Of a stretch of 64,000 nt of DNA, positions 1-9,203 are shown one piece after another. Origin of the DNA: Bacillus sp. FJAT-27445 (GTDB lineage Bacteria; Bacillota; Bacilli; Bacillales; Cytobacillaceae); the NCBI RefSeq assembly GCF_001510665.1, contig NZ_LMTI01000002.1, positions 505,753-569,752 of the forward strand, given 5' to 3'. The position numbers were made by a program, and so were the translations under genes. The notes under the pieces are model-generated. The model searched no databases. It saw only the letters and a list, made by a program, of their open reading frames with translations, and was not told where the DNA came from. Position 1 is the stretch's first letter; the number at the start of each line of letters is the position of its first letter.

Positions 1-743
1 TCTTCCATTGATACTTCCTCCTCTATAATGGTCCCTTCCTCTTTTTCCATGCTGGAGCGCACGACAAGCGGAATTCCGTAATTTTTCGCAAACTCGACTG
101 CCCTAGGATGGAGGACTCCCGCACCTAAATTGGCAAGTTCCAGCATTTCGTCATAGGAAACAGATAGAAGTTTCCTGGCATTTTTCACCATACGCGGGTC
201 TGTCGTGAAAACACCGGTCACATCTGTATAAATATCGCAGCGGCTGGCTTTCATGGCTGCCGCCAGGGCAACGGCAGTCGTATCTGATCCGCCCCTTCCG
301 AGTGTGGTAATTTCACCATGCTCGGTAGTCCCTTGAAATCCAGCCACGATAGCAACTTTACCTTCATTTAGGATGTTTAGAACTTTTTCCGGATCAATGT
401 CCATGATCCTTGCGTTCCCATGGACATCTTCTGTTTTTATCCCGGCCTGCCAGCCGGTAAAGGAGACTGCTTCCTTCCCTAATGCATGTAATGCCATTGC
501 CAGCAGGGAAATGGTCACCTGTTCCCCGGTTGAAAGGAGCATGTCCATTTCTCGCTTGGAAGGCGATGAGGTAAGTTCCTTCGCCAGTCCGACCAGTTGG
601 TCCGTTGTTTTCCCCATTGCAGAAACGACAACTGTTACACGATTGCCTTTTTCACATTCTTCCATGATCCTCCTGGCCACATTCATAATCCGCTCAGGCG
701 AACCAACAGAGGTGCCGCCAAATTTCTGTACAATGATTGCCAC
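1..743 (-). CDS. lysC: Aspartokinase (lysine-sensitive type), 5' part only
   Basis: Phosphorylates aspartate in the first step of lysine, threonine, methionine and diaminopimelate synthesis. Reading the minus strand from a GTG at 741-743 gives [15 protein letters not shown], the classical aspartokinase N-terminus, followed by [18 protein letters not shown] of the kinase core. The GTG start is preceded by a GGGGAA ribosome binding site. Only the first 247 or so codons are here, and the C-terminal ACT regulatory part lies beyond the window. A lysine riboswitch directly upstream (806-1035) identifies it as the lysine-responsive isozyme, as in B. subtilis lysC. Confidence 0.95.
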   Translation of the reverse strand, partial: MAIIVQKFGGTSVGSPERIMNVARRIMEECEKGNRVTVVVSAMGKTTDQLVGLAKELTSSPSKREMDMLLSTGEQVTISLLAMALHALGKEAVSFTGWQAGIKTEDVHGNARIMDIDPEKVLNILNEGKVAIVAGFQGTTEHGEITTLGRGGSDTTAVALAAAMKASRCDIYTDVTGVFTTDPRMVKNARKLLSVSYDEMLELANLGAGVLHPRAVEFAKNYGIPLVVRSSMEKEEGTIIEEEVSME

Positions 744-803
744 TGTTTCCCCAACTTTCTCTAGTATCTTTTTTCTGATTGGAAGTAAGGTATCTGCACA
801 AAT

Positions 804-835
804 AAAAAGGGCAATGAGAGTTATCTCATTGCCCG
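804..835 (-). terminator. Riboswitch-controlled terminator of lysC
   Basis: On the minus strand, GGGCAATGAGA and TCTCATTGCCC form a stem closed by a TAAC-type loop, followed by a run of T. It is the expression platform of the lysine riboswitch. Confidence 0.9.
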
Positions 836-1035
836 GATACGTGACACATCTACGCATCTATGTGAGATAGCCCTCCAGGGTAGTAAACCCTGACAATCCT
901 GCATTTATTCAATACAGGACCAGCAAGCGTCTGGAATGGCCCATTCGCCGCTTCGGCGGTCTACCCTTTCAAAATCCCTCCTGGAATCCATTTTTCTCCG
1001 GATTTTTACTCTTGAAGCCCGCGCCTCTACCTTCA
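806..1035 (-). promoter_or_regulatory. Lysine riboswitch (L-box) in the lysC leader
   Basis: The minus strand shows the conserved L-box blocks in order: AGGTAGAGGCGC at the 5' end, GCCGAAGC, then GCTGGTCCTGTATTGAAT, GTCAGG and GGAGGGCTATCTC. They match the B. subtilis lysC leader closely. The terminator at 804-835 follows at once. Lysine binding is expected to favour that terminator and so shut off lysC. Confidence 0.93.
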
Positions 1036-1074
1036 CTTTAGAAATTAAAGTGATAGTATATGAAATTATCCATG

Positions 1075-1104
1075 ATTATAACACAACTGTTTTTTATTCG
1101 GCAA
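1075..1104 (-). promoter_or_regulatory. Probable sigma-A promoter of lysC
   Basis: On the minus strand, TTGCCG and a perfect TATAAT are 18 bp apart, about 40 bp upstream of the riboswitch start. It lies between the uvrC stop and the lysC leader. Confidence 0.55.
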
Positions 1105-1106
1105 TC

Positions 1107-2879
1107 CTAAGTATTTAATTTTTTGAGAAGTTCTTCCGCAATTGGGCCCGGTATGCCGATTTTAAGGAATTCCTCCGCACTTGCTTCCTTCATTTTTTTT
1201 ACGGAACCAAAATTCTTCAAAAGCAGCTTCTTCCGTTTTTCGCCAATCCCCGGAATGGAATCGAGGATGGATTGGAATGCGCTCTTGCCTCGAAGCTGCC
1301 TGTGGAAAGTAATCGCAAACCGGTGGACTTCATCCTGAATGCGCTGCAGCAGGTAAAACTCCTGGCTGTTGCGTGGGAGAGGAATTATTTCCAGCGGATT
1401 GCCGTACAGGAGCTGGGATGTTTTATGCTTCTCATCCTTCACAAGTCCGGCGAGTGGGATTTCAAGTCCCAGTTCATTTTCGAGTACGTCTCTCACAGCT
1501 TCGACGTGGCCTTTCCCGCCATCGATGATAATCATGTCCGGAAGCGGAAGTTCTTCCTTCAACGCCCGCGAGTATCTTCTTCTGGCCACTTCCCTCATCG
1601 ATTCATAATCATCAGGTCCTTTAACCGATTTAATTTTGTATTTCCGGTATTCCTTTTTATACGGTTTCCCATCCATGAACACGACCATCGCCGAAACGGG
1701 GTCGGTTCCCTGGATGTTTGAGTTATCAAAAGCCTCAATCCGGTTTGGGGTATGGATGCCCAGTAGCATACCTAGATTATCGACAGCCTTAATGGTCCGG
1801 TTCTCATCACGTTCGATTAGCGAGAACTTTTCAATCAGGGCAATTTGCGCATTCTTCACGGCAAGCTTGACGAGGTCCTTTTTTGCCCCGCGCTGCGGCT
1901 GAAGGACTTTCACTTCAAGCAGCTCCTCGGCCATTTTGCAGTCTACGCTGTCCTGGATAAGGATTTCTCTCGGTTTGAAATGGTTTGCTTTTGAATAAAA
2001 CTGCCCAAGGAAGGTGAGCATTTCCTCCTCCGGCTCTCCGTAAATCGGGAACAGGGAAACATCCCTTTCGATCAGCTTCCCCTGGCGGACAAAGAACACC
2101 TGGACGCACATCCAGCCCTTATCTACCGCGTAGCCGAACACGTCCCGGTCCGTAAAATCGGTCGTCGTCATCTTCTGCTTTTCCATCGTTGCTTCTATAT
2201 GAGCGATTTTATCCCGGTATTCCTTGGCCCGCTCAAAATCAAGCTGCTCAGCCGCCTGGGACATTTTTTCGGTGAGCTCTTTTTTAATCTCCTTGTAGCC
2301 GCCATTTAGGAACCTAGTTATTTCATCTAACATCCGTTTATATTCCGACTCCGGAACCTGCTTCACACATGGGGCCAGGCACTGGCCTAGGTGATAGTAT
2401 AGGCAGACGCGGTCTGGAAGCGTCGCGCATTTTCTTAGCGGGTATATCCGGTCTAGCAATTTCTTCGTTTCGTTGGCAGCCTGAACGTTCGGATATGGTC
2501 CAAAATACTTTCCTTTATCCCGCTTCACCTTCCTAGTGATGATCAGCTTAGGGTGGCGCTCGGCTGTCAGCTTGATGAAAGGATAGGTTTTATCATCCTT
2601 CAGCATGATATTGTATTTTGGATCATATTTCTTGATCAGGTTCAACTCAAGGATGAGCGCTTCAATATTGGAGGAGGTTACAATATATTCAAAATCCTCG
2701 ATTTCACCGACCAGCCGCTGAGTTTTTGCATCATGCGAACCGGAAAAATAGGACCTTACCCTGTTTTTCAGAACCTTTGCCTTCCCCACATAGATGATTG
2801 TCCCCTGCCTGTCCTTCATTAAATAACACCCAGGCTGGTCCGGCAGCAGGGTCAGTTTTTGACTAATTAATTCATTCAT
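1107..2879 (-). CDS. uvrC: UvrABC excinuclease subunit C
   Basis: Makes both incisions during nucleotide excision repair, recruited by UvrB. The 590-residue product has an N-terminal GIY-YIG nuclease ([11 protein letters not shown]...IYVGKAK), a central UVR motif ([17 protein letters not shown]) that contacts UvrB, the RNase H-like second nuclease ([17 protein letters not shown]) and C-terminal helix-hairpin-helix motifs ([19 protein letters not shown]). I chose the ATG at 2879 because MNELISQKL fits the family N-terminus and an upstream GAAAGGGG can serve it. An in-frame ATG at 2891 touches that ribosome site directly and is less likely. It sits between trxA and lysC as in B. subtilis. Confidence 0.96.
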   Translation of the reverse strand: MNELISQKLTLLPDQPGCYLMKDRQGTIIYVGKAKVLKNRVRSYFSGSHDAKTQRLVGEIEDFEYIVTSSNIEALILELNLIKKYDPKYNIMLKDDKTYPFIKLTAERHPKLIITRKVKRDKGKYFGPYPNVQAANETKKLLDRIYPLRKCATLPDRVCLYYHLGQCLAPCVKQVPESEYKRMLDEITRFLNGGYKEIKKELTEKMSQAAEQLDFERAKEYRDKIAHIEATMEKQKMTTTDFTDRDVFGYAVDKGWMCVQVFFVRQGKLIERDVSLFPIYGEPEEEMLTFLGQFYSKANHFKPREILIQDSVDCKMAEELLEVKVLQPQRGAKKDLVKLAVKNAQIALIEKFSLIERDENRTIKAVDNLGMLLGIHTPNRIEAFDNSNIQGTDPVSAMVVFMDGKPYKKEYRKYKIKSVKGPDDYESMREVARRRYSRALKEELPLPDMIIIDGGKGHVEAVRDVLENELGLEIPLAGLVKDEKHKTSQLLYGNPLEIIPLPRNSQEFYLLQRIQDEVHRFAITFHRQLRGKSAFQSILDSIPGIGEKRKKLLLKNFGSVKKMKEASAEEFLKIGIPGPIAEELLKKLNT

Positions 2880-3054
2880 TTGGCCGGCCATCCCCTTTCA
2901 TTACTTTTTCCATCTATATAAAGTGTTTTCACGGTAAGTTCAGTTCAAACAGCGGGTTGAATGGAACACCCCGCTTTTTTAATTTTACCATGGAAGTCCA
3001 CAGCTTGCCGCAAGAAACCTTTGGCCATTTTTCCGGTGATGCATAATACCTTTC

Positions 3055-3090
3055 AAAAAAAATACCCCCGGCGCAACGAACAGCCAGGGG
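3055..3090 (-). terminator. Terminator downstream of trxA
   Basis: Minus strand CCCCTGGC ... CGCCGGGGG hairpin followed by TATTTTTTTT, just after the trxA stop codon. Confidence 0.8.
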
Positions 3091-3097
3091 AGGGATG

Positions 3098-3412
3098 TTA
3101 CATATGGTTTTGCAGAAGGCTAACGAGGTTTTCTTTTGGCTGGTAGCCTACAACCTTGTCAACCTGCTCGCCGTCTTTGAAAACAAGCAATGTCGGGATG
3201 CTCATAACGCCGTATTTTGCTGAAGTTTCCGGGTTTTGATCAACATCGAGCTTAACAATCTTGACCTGGTCGCCCATTTCGGAATCCACTTCTTCAAGTA
3301 CAGGAGCAATCATCTTACAAGGGCCACACCATGGTGCCCAAAAATCTACAAGAACAAGGCCTGAACCGATTTCGCCAGCGAAGTTCTGGTCTGAAACATT
3401 TGAAATAGCCAT
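3098..3412 (-). CDS. trxA: Thioredoxin
   Basis: Small cytosolic dithiol reductant for ribonucleotide reductase and other proteins. The 104-residue product carries the active site WCGPCK (in [16 protein letters not shown]) and the cis-proline region [14 protein letters not shown]. The start is the ATG at 3412 (MAISNVSD), which follows TTAGGAGGC at good spacing; a longer reading adds residues unlike the family. It has its own terminator. Confidence 0.97.
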   Translation of the reverse strand: MAISNVSDQNFAGEIGSGLVLVDFWAPWCGPCKMIAPVLEEVDSEMGDQVKIVKLDVDQNPETSAKYGVMSIPTLLVFKDGEQVDKVVGYQPKENLVSLLQNHM

Positions 3413-3549
3413 AAAAAAAAGCCTCCTAAATTTCATTCTAAAATCTACCGAAAGTATACCACCATTTGAAAGTGCATGCTAATAATATGTTCTGCACTAT
3501 CGTTCCCTTGCTATTGCGGGACTATTCCTTTTCGTATCCGGCTTCTATT

Positions 3550-3579
3550 GAAAAAAGGACGGAAGAATCCGCCCTTTTC
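3550..3579 (-). terminator. Terminator downstream of etfA
   Basis: Minus strand AAAAGGGCGGA and TCCGTCCTTTT arms followed by TTTTTTC. It ends the fadR-fadB-etfB-etfA transcript. Confidence 0.8.
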
Positions 3580-3590
3580 ACATTTCCTGC

Positions 3591-4568
3591 TTATGAGTGG
3601 ATCTTCAGCTTTTTAAACTCCTCTGTCAAAAGCGGTACGACCTCGAACAAGTCTCCGACAATCCCATAGTCCGCGATTTTAAAGATGTTGGCCTCCGGAT
3701 CTTTGTTAATGGCAACGATAACCTTGGAATTAGACATACCGGCCAAATGCTGGATGGCTCCCGAAATACCGCAGGCAATATACAGGTCAGGTGTGACAAC
3801 TTTTCCTGTCTGGCCGATTTGGAGCGAATAATCACAATAATCAGCATCACAGGCTCCCCTTGAAGCCCCGACCGCTCCTCCTAGCAAGTTTGCCAGCTCT
3901 TTCAAAGGCTCAAACCCATCGGCGCTTTTTACTCCGCGCCCTCCAGCGATTACAACCTTTGCCTCGGAAAGGTCGACGCCCTCACTTGCTTTCCGTACAA
4001 CCTCTTTCACAATTGTCCTTAAATCCTTAATTTCCACTGTCACAGCGGCTACTGTACCGCTTGCGGCTTCACTCTTTTCGAGCGGAGCGATATTGTTCGG
4101 GCGGATTGTCACGAAGATCAGGCCGTCTGTAATAATTTTCTTTTCAAAAGCTTTACCCGAATAGATTGGCCGTGTGAACACAATGTTTCCACCAGCTGAC
4201 TCAATGGCTGTAACGTCAGAAATCAGGCCGCTGCCTAGTTTCGCGGCAATTTTTGGCGCAAGGTCTTTTCCAAGAGCCGTATGGCCGAAAATCATTCCAT
4301 CTGGCTTCTCGGAATCGACAACCGCCATTAGTGCCTGTGAAAATCCGTCTGGAGTATAATTATTCAGCTTTTCGTCCTCAACTGCGATTACTTTGTCCGC
4401 GCCATATTGGTAAAGTTCATTTCCTAAAGAACTCACAGCGTCGCCTATCAAAACACCGACCACTTCTCCGCCTTCTGCTACCGTTTTTGCCGCTGCGATC
4501 GCTTCAAAGGAAACGTTCCTGAGCGAACCATCGCGGACTTCTCCCAAAACCAACACTTTTCTCGCCAT
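3591..4568 (-). CDS. etfA: Electron transfer flavoprotein alpha subunit
   Basis: The FAD-binding subunit of ETF accepts electrons from acyl-CoA dehydrogenase during fatty-acid beta-oxidation and passes them to the respiratory chain. The 325-residue product begins MARKVLVLGEVRDGSLRNV, nearly as in B. subtilis EtfA. It carries the C-terminal FAD-binding block (GQTGKVVTPDLYIACGISG, then AIQHLAGM). An AGGAGGTAGAGGAT ribosome site precedes the chosen ATG at 4568. It is the last gene of fadR-fadB-etfB-etfA, about 80 bp after etfB. Confidence 0.96.
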   Translation of the reverse strand: MARKVLVLGEVRDGSLRNVSFEAIAAAKTVAEGGEVVGVLIGDAVSSLGNELYQYGADKVIAVEDEKLNNYTPDGFSQALMAVVDSEKPDGMIFGHTALGKDLAPKIAAKLGSGLISDVTAIESAGGNIVFTRPIYSGKAFEKKIITDGLIFVTIRPNNIAPLEKSEAASGTVAAVTVEIKDLRTIVKEVVRKASEGVDLSEAKVVIAGGRGVKSADGFEPLKELANLLGGAVGASRGACDADYCDYSLQIGQTGKVVTPDLYIACGISGAIQHLAGMSNSKVIVAINKDPEANIFKIADYGIVGDLFEVVPLLTEEFKKLKIHS

Positions 4569-4650
4569 ATCCTCTACCTCCTGCACTTTATCAATCTAGC
4601 TTTCATGCTAATTGGATTCTTCTTTTTTTCCATTTTAAAGCCAAAATGGA

Positions 4651-5424
4651 TCAGATGACTTTAGCTTCCGTATGCAGCAGTTTGACCAGTTCGTTGACTT
4701 GTTCTTGTAAATCTCCCTGCAGAACCCTTCCTGCTTCTTTCTTTGGCGGCATAAAAAGTTCAATTGTTTTGGTTTTCGCCTCTACGTCATCTTCTTCGAG
4801 ATCAAGGTCATCGAGCTCGAGCTCCTCAAGTGGCTTCTTTTTCGCCTTCATAATTCCAGGTAGCGAAGGATAGCGGGGATCATTCAATCCCTGCTGCGCA
4901 GTGACAAGAAGCGGAAGAGATGCTTCAACGACTTCTGAGTCACCTTCAATGTCCCGGACTAATGTTGCCTTCCCGCCATCTATGTCCAGCTTTGTAATCG
5001 TCGTTACATATGGAATGCCGAGCAGTTCAGCAACCCTCGGACCGACCTGGCCAGAACCTCCATCAATGGCTACATTCCCGCCAATGATAAGGTCCGCATC
5101 CTTGTCTTTTAGGAACTCGGCAAGAATTTTGGCTGTCGTAAATTGGTCAGCGTATTCGACATCATCTTCTGTATTGATCAGGACAGCTTTATCAGCGCCC
5201 ATTGCCAAAGCGGTCCTAAGCTGCTTTTCAGCTTCCTCCGTCCCGACTGTCACAACGGTCACCTCACCGCCTTGGGCATCGCGTACCTGGATGGCTTCCT
5301 CAATGGCATATTCGTCATAAGGGTTGATGATGAATTCAGCACCATCCTCATTGATTTTGCCGCCAGCCATTGAGATTTTTTCTTCCGTGTCAAATGTTCT
5401 TTTCATCAGCACAAAAATATTCAT
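4651..5424 (-). CDS. etfB: Electron transfer flavoprotein beta subunit
   Basis: Partner of EtfA that binds AMP and shuttles electrons from acyl-CoA dehydrogenases. The 257-residue product starts MNIFVLMKRTFDTEEKI after GGGAGGGAAATG. It contains the ETF beta signature (VREIEGDSEVV-like VRDIEGDSEVVEASLPLLV) and the acidic C-terminal segment usual in bacilli. The start at 5424 is preferred to a longer in-frame one on the ribosome-site evidence. Confidence 0.95.
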   Translation of the reverse strand: MNIFVLMKRTFDTEEKISMAGGKINEDGAEFIINPYDEYAIEEAIQVRDAQGGEVTVVTVGTEEAEKQLRTALAMGADKAVLINTEDDVEYADQFTTAKILAEFLKDKDADLIIGGNVAIDGGSGQVGPRVAELLGIPYVTTITKLDIDGGKATLVRDIEGDSEVVEASLPLLVTAQQGLNDPRYPSLPGIMKAKKKPLEELELDDLDLEEDDVEAKTKTIELFMPPKKEAGRVLQGDLQEQVNELVKLLHTEAKVI

Positions 5425-5533
5425 AAAACATTTCCCTCCCAAAATTAACTATTCCGCAAGTTTAAGAGATAAAATTTAGATAAAACGCTTACATTTTATC
5501 TTTTAAACCAGGTGCGAACCTGGTACTTGAACG

Positions 5534-6307
5534 TTATTCCCCTTTAAAGTCGGGTTCTCGTTTTTCAAAAAATGCCTGGATTCCCTCCTGGCCATCTGCC
5601 GACATGAAAACTTCTCCGAATAACTCTGCTTCCCTTTCAACGCCTGTGTAAAACTCCCCAGTTTTTGTGAAATTCAAGAGCTCAATGGCGGCTTTTAATG
5701 AACCGGAGCTCTTTTTGGCAATTTTCTTTGCAAATGTAAAGGCATGTTCCAAAAGTTCTTCTTCTGGATAAGCATGGTTTGCCAGGCCATATTGGACTGC
5801 CTCAAGCCCCGTAATTGGCTCAGAAGTAAAGAGCATTTCGGCCGCGCGGGCCTGCCCCACAAATTTCGGAAGCCGCTGTGAGCCGGCAAATCCAGGAATA
5901 AGCCCTAGCTGAAGTTCCGGAAGCCCAAGCTTTGCTGTTTCACTTACAAGACGGAAATGGCAGGCCATGGCAAGCTCCAGGCCTCCTCCGAGAGCCGCAC
6001 CGTGAATGGCTGCAATTATTGGCTTCGGGAATTTTTCCATTCTGTCAAACAAGTTTTGGCCGAGCTTGGCAAGATTTGAAAAGTCGTCTGCCGTTGTGAT
6101 TGTCGTAAACTCCTTAATATCCGCCCCTGCGGAAAAAAATCTTCCTTCACCGCGAAGTAAAATCACTTTGATTTCCTTTTCCGCTTCAATTTCATCCAGC
6201 ACTGATGAAAGCTCTTTTAAAACTTCTGAAGAAAGAGCATTGGCTGGCGGCCGTTGAATCGTGATCCCGGCAATACCGCCTTCATTTGACCATTTTAAAA
6301 ATTCCAA
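5534..6307 (-). CDS. fadB: Enoyl-CoA hydratase, fatty-acid degradation
   Basis: Hydrates trans-2-enoyl-CoA in beta-oxidation. The 257-residue crotonase-fold protein has GRFFSAGADIKEF and keeps both catalytic glutamates, in GGGLELAMAC and in PELQLGLIPGFAGSQRLP. Translation probably starts at a TTG (6307) preceded by GAGGGGGATCAG. It lies 12 bp after the fadR stop and upstream of etfB, as in the B. subtilis fad operon. Paralogues with other substrates are possible, but context favours FadB. Confidence 0.9.
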   Translation of the reverse strand: MEFLKWSNEGGIAGITIQRPPANALSSEVLKELSSVLDEIEAEKEIKVILLRGEGRFFSAGADIKEFTTITTADDFSNLAKLGQNLFDRMEKFPKPIIAAIHGAALGGGLELAMACHFRLVSETAKLGLPELQLGLIPGFAGSQRLPKFVGQARAAEMLFTSEPITGLEAVQYGLANHAYPEEELLEHAFTFAKKIAKKSSGSLKAAIELLNFTKTGEFYTGVEREAELFGEVFMSADGQEGIQAFFEKREPDFKGE

Positions 6308-6319
6308 ACTGATCCCCCC

Positions 6320-6928
6320 TCATTTCACGGCGGAGGGCCCGGCTATGCCCGCTCCGCATCCATTTAACAAAAGCTCATGAACAGGAGCACTCAATGAGTG
6401 CAACTCGTACTTTTGTTCATTCATTATCCATGTGGTGACCGTTTCATCTATCGTCCCAAATATCATCTGCCGGGCAAGGCGGATATCGAGCGATTTGGAA
6501 AACTCTCCATTTTGTTTGCCTTCCAAGAGAATTTGATCAATGATTTTCAAATACCCTTTTAGAACCTCATTGATTTTTAAACGTAATTCCTTATTCGACT
6601 GCCTTAACTCGAGCTGGGTGACAATCGCAAGGCTTTGGTCCTCTGAAAGCATTCGGAAATGGGAATTGATCAACAGTAATAACTTCTCTGCCGCCGTCTC
6701 TTTTCCTGCTATTACTGGCTCAATTTTTTCAATATATGATCCCATCTTTTCTTCGAATAAAGAGACGAGGATATCTTCCTTGTTTTTAAAATACAAGTAA
6801 ATCGTCCCATCCGCTACTCCCGCTTGCCTGGCAATTCTCGAGACCTGGGCCTGGTGGTACCCAGTTTCAGCTATGACGGAAACAGCGGCATCTATGATTT
6901 GCATGTATTTTGGCCTGTTTTTCTTCAC
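6320..6928 (-). CDS. fadR: TetR-family fatty-acid degradation repressor
   Basis: Represses beta-oxidation genes until long-chain acyl-CoA binds it. The 202-residue protein has a TetR helix-turn-helix at residues 10-55 (AQVSRIARQAGVADGTIYL, then YFKNKEDIL) and a helical ligand domain. It is first in an operon with fadB, etfB and etfA. A perfect 8-4-8 palindrome just upstream (6966-6985) matches the known FadR box, so it very likely represses its own operon. Confidence 0.92.
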   Translation of the reverse strand: MKKNRPKYMQIIDAAVSVIAETGYHQAQVSRIARQAGVADGTIYLYFKNKEDILVSLFEEKMGSYIEKIEPVIAGKETAAEKLLLLINSHFRMLSEDQSLAIVTQLELRQSNKELRLKINEVLKGYLKIIDQILLEGKQNGEFSKSLDIRLARQMIFGTIDETVTTWIMNEQKYELHSLSAPVHELLLNGCGAGIAGPSAVK

Positions 6929-6965
6929 CTCTATTTACCCTCCTTCGAAGAAAGAAACACTTGGA

Positions 6966-6985
6966 ATGAATGAACAATCATTCAT
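6966..6985. promoter_or_regulatory. FadR operator
   Basis: The sequence ATGAATGA, 4 bp, TCATTCAT is a perfect inverted repeat matching the Bacillus FadR box. It lies between the fadR start and the -10 box of its promoter (6992-7021), placed to block transcription. Confidence 0.88.
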
Positions 6986-6991
6986 ATTTTA

Positions 6992-7021
6992 ATAATAAAA
7001 CTGCCCGGGTTTTTCTGTCAA
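6992..7021 (-). promoter_or_regulatory. Sigma-A promoter of fadR-fadB-etfB-etfA
   Basis: Minus strand TTGACA, then TTATTA/TATTAT after 17-18 bp, directly upstream of the FadR operator. Confidence 0.7.
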
Positions 7022-7103
7022 GCAGCCCGCGGCCTTCGATCATGTTGTGCATTGTATTTCTATCATATAATGATTGGCCGAAAAAGGGAAATTCCTTTCT
7101 TGG

Positions 7104-7267
7104 GAACAAAATGCGCAAGCGCCTTGGTCAGCCCCGACCAGCATAAGACTGGGCCCGCAGGACGGGCCTGCCCTCCGGAGGGAGCCGGCTTATGACCTCG
7201 AGGGGCTAGGCGCTGGAGCTGGATTAATATAACTTATTTTGAATTATCCACAATGTTCTATTTTATA
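7104..7267 (+). repeat. Interspersed repeat, short copy (family 1)
   Basis: This 164-bp intergenic element reads GAACAAAATGCGCAAGC ... GGTCAGCCCCGACCAG ... CCTGCCCTCCGGAGGG ... CCTCGAGGGGCTAGGCGCT ... CCACAATGTTCTATTTTATA. The same blocks recur in the same order, inverted, at 52250-52592, with extra hairpin segments there. It holds several short palindromes and no open frame. It lies between fadR and the lcfA terminator. Similar GC-rich elements occur in many Bacillus genomes (recalled, not searched). Confidence 0.85.
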
Positions 7268-7280
7268 ACCCCTAGACGCC

Positions 7281-7314
7281 AAAAAGGGAAAGCCGCATAG
7301 CGGCTCCCCCTTTT
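7281..7314. terminator. Terminator downstream of lcfA
   Basis: Arms AAAGGGGGAGCCGC and GCGGCTTTCCCTTT with TATG in the loop and T runs on both sides. It directly follows the lcfA stop. Confidence 0.85.
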
Positions 7315-7315
7315 G

Positions 7316-9019
7316 TCAGGCATGCTTTTGCTCTTCCTCCTGCAGCTTTTTCCGTTCCTCATCAACAAGGACGCGCCTAAGAATTTTACCGACCGCGGTT
7401 TTGGGAAGCTCCTTCCTGAACTCATATATTCTCGGAACTTTGAAGGACGCCAAATGCTTACGCGCAAATTCATCCAGCTCCTCCTCTGTGGCATGCGCGC
7501 CCTCCTTGAGGACTACATACGCCTTGACGGTCTCTCCTCTGTATGGATCAGGAACCCCTGCGGCAACCGCTTCCTGGATGGCGGGATGTTCATAAAGGAC
7601 TTCTTCAATTTCCCTTGGGTAAATATTAAAGCCTCCCGCGATGATCATATCCTTTTTCCTGTCGACCACATAGAAGTAGCCGTCTTCATCCATATAGCCC
7701 AAATCACCGGTCAAAAGCCAGCCGTCCCTTAATGTCATGGCTGTATCCTCCGGGCGATTCCAATACCCTTTCATCACCTGTGGCCCTTTGACGGCTATTT
7801 CCCCTATTTCGCTTGGTGGCAGCCGCTCCCCATTTTCAAATGAAAGAATTGCCGCATCTGTATCCGGCCATGGAACACCGACGCTTCCCTTTATCCTTGG
7901 CCGGTCCCACAGGAAGTTTGAATGCGTAACTGGGGAGGATTCGGTGAGCCCATACCCTTCAACAAGCTTTCCGCCTGTTATTTTCTCAAATTCCTGCTGG
8001 ACTTCCGCGGGAAGCGGAGCCGATCCACTTATGCAGGAATCGATTGATGATAAATCGTATTTGTTCAAATCAGGACGGTTCAACAGGCCAATATAAATAG
8101 TTGGCGCCCCCGGAAATAAAGTTGGACGCTGTTTTTGAATTGTCTTCAGTGTTGTTTCAGGATCGAATTTAGGCAGCAGGATCATTTTGTACCCTTGCAT
8201 GATTGACATGATCAAGACCGTCGTCATCCCATACACGTGGAAAAACGGAAGGATACCCAACACACTTTCCTCGCCGCGCCTGCATTTATACATCCATTTA
8301 TTGCACATCAATACATTGGCTGCAATATTTTTATGGGTGAGCATAACTCCTTTTGGGAATCCTGTCGTACCCCCGGTATATTGAAGCAGAGCAAGATCCT
8401 CTTCAAAATCGAGCGGATACTGCTCAATGGCGCCAGCTGGCATTTTCAGGATTTCAGTCAGCAAATGGTTGCTTCCCTCATGTTTTACCTTCACAACGAT
8501 CCCGTATTGTTTTTTCTGGATGAATGGGTAGATCAGATTTTTCGGGAATGGGAGAGAGTCCTTGATGGCGGTAACAATGATATGCTTCAAATCCGTTTTT
8601 TGAACAATCTTTGAAACTCGTGGATAGAGAATATCGAGGGTGATGATGGCAAGAGCCCCAGAATCCTTCATTTGGTATTCCAGCTCTCGTTCCATATAAA
8701 GAGGATTGGTCTGGACAACCACTCCCCCCGCCAGCAGGATGCCATAAAAGCCGATGACAGCCTGGGGAGTATTTGGGAGCATGATTGCGACCCGGTCGCC
8801 TTTTTTAATTCCGAGTCCTTGCAAGTAAGCAGCCAATTTTTCCGCGCCTTCCCTTACCTCACGGAACGACAGCTCTTTCCCCATAAAGTGAATTGCGGCT
8901 TTATCGGGGAATTCTTCCGCTGATTTGATCAAGTAGCTCTGCAGTGATTCTGTCGGGTAGTCTATGGAAGCCGGGATTTCCTCTGGATAATGCTTGAGCC
9001 AAGGCTTTATCTCAATCAT
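7316..9019 (-). CDS. lcfA: Long-chain fatty-acid--CoA ligase
   Basis: Activates long-chain fatty acids with ATP and CoA, the entry step to beta-oxidation. The 567-residue product is an AMP-forming adenylating enzyme: P-loop-like YTGGTTGFPKGV, the GYGLTESSPVTH motif, TGDLGYMDEDGYFYVVDRKK and the C-terminal catalytic lysine region (LPKTAVGKILRR). The ATG at 9019 (MIEIKPWLKHYPEEIP) follows AGGAGGTT; an earlier in-frame start would have no such site. It has its own promoter and terminator, so it is separated from fadR by repeat 7104-7267, unlike the single operon of B. subtilis. Confidence 0.93.
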   Translation of the reverse strand: MIEIKPWLKHYPEEIPASIDYPTESLQSYLIKSAEEFPDKAAIHFMGKELSFREVREGAEKLAAYLQGLGIKKGDRVAIMLPNTPQAVIGFYGILLAGGVVVQTNPLYMERELEYQMKDSGALAIITLDILYPRVSKIVQKTDLKHIIVTAIKDSLPFPKNLIYPFIQKKQYGIVVKVKHEGSNHLLTEILKMPAGAIEQYPLDFEEDLALLQYTGGTTGFPKGVMLTHKNIAANVLMCNKWMYKCRRGEESVLGILPFFHVYGMTTVLIMSIMQGYKMILLPKFDPETTLKTIQKQRPTLFPGAPTIYIGLLNRPDLNKYDLSSIDSCISGSAPLPAEVQQEFEKITGGKLVEGYGLTESSPVTHSNFLWDRPRIKGSVGVPWPDTDAAILSFENGERLPPSEIGEIAVKGPQVMKGYWNRPEDTAMTLRDGWLLTGDLGYMDEDGYFYVVDRKKDMIIAGGFNIYPREIEEVLYEHPAIQEAVAAGVPDPYRGETVKAYVVLKEGAHATEEELDEFARKHLASFKVPRIYEFRKELPKTAVGKILRRVLVDEERKKLQEEEQKHA

Positions 9020-9068
9020 AGGAACCTCCTGTATAGAGAGTTTTTTAAAAATTCTATCTATTTGTTCC

Positions 9069-9097
9069 ATTATAATCCATCGGCAATAAATCCACAA
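9069..9097 (-). promoter_or_regulatory. Probable sigma-A promoter of lcfA
   Basis: Minus strand TTGTGG, 17 bp, TATAAT, about 50 bp upstream of the lcfA start. I see no FadR-type palindrome beside it. Confidence 0.6.
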
Positions 9098-9203
9098 TCA
9101 GATACACTTTACGCTTTAATCAACTTCATCTCTAAATCAATACTGCCCAAAATAAAATTATATGGATTAATCAAAATTTATATTCTAATGTCCCTTGCCG
9201 TCT

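Noticed and set aside
2952-2981. Plus-strand hairpin AGCGGG/CCCGCT with a T run between uvrC and trxA
   Set aside because: It looks like a terminator for plus-strand transcription, but no plus-strand gene lies upstream and it has no T run on the minus strand. Left unassigned.
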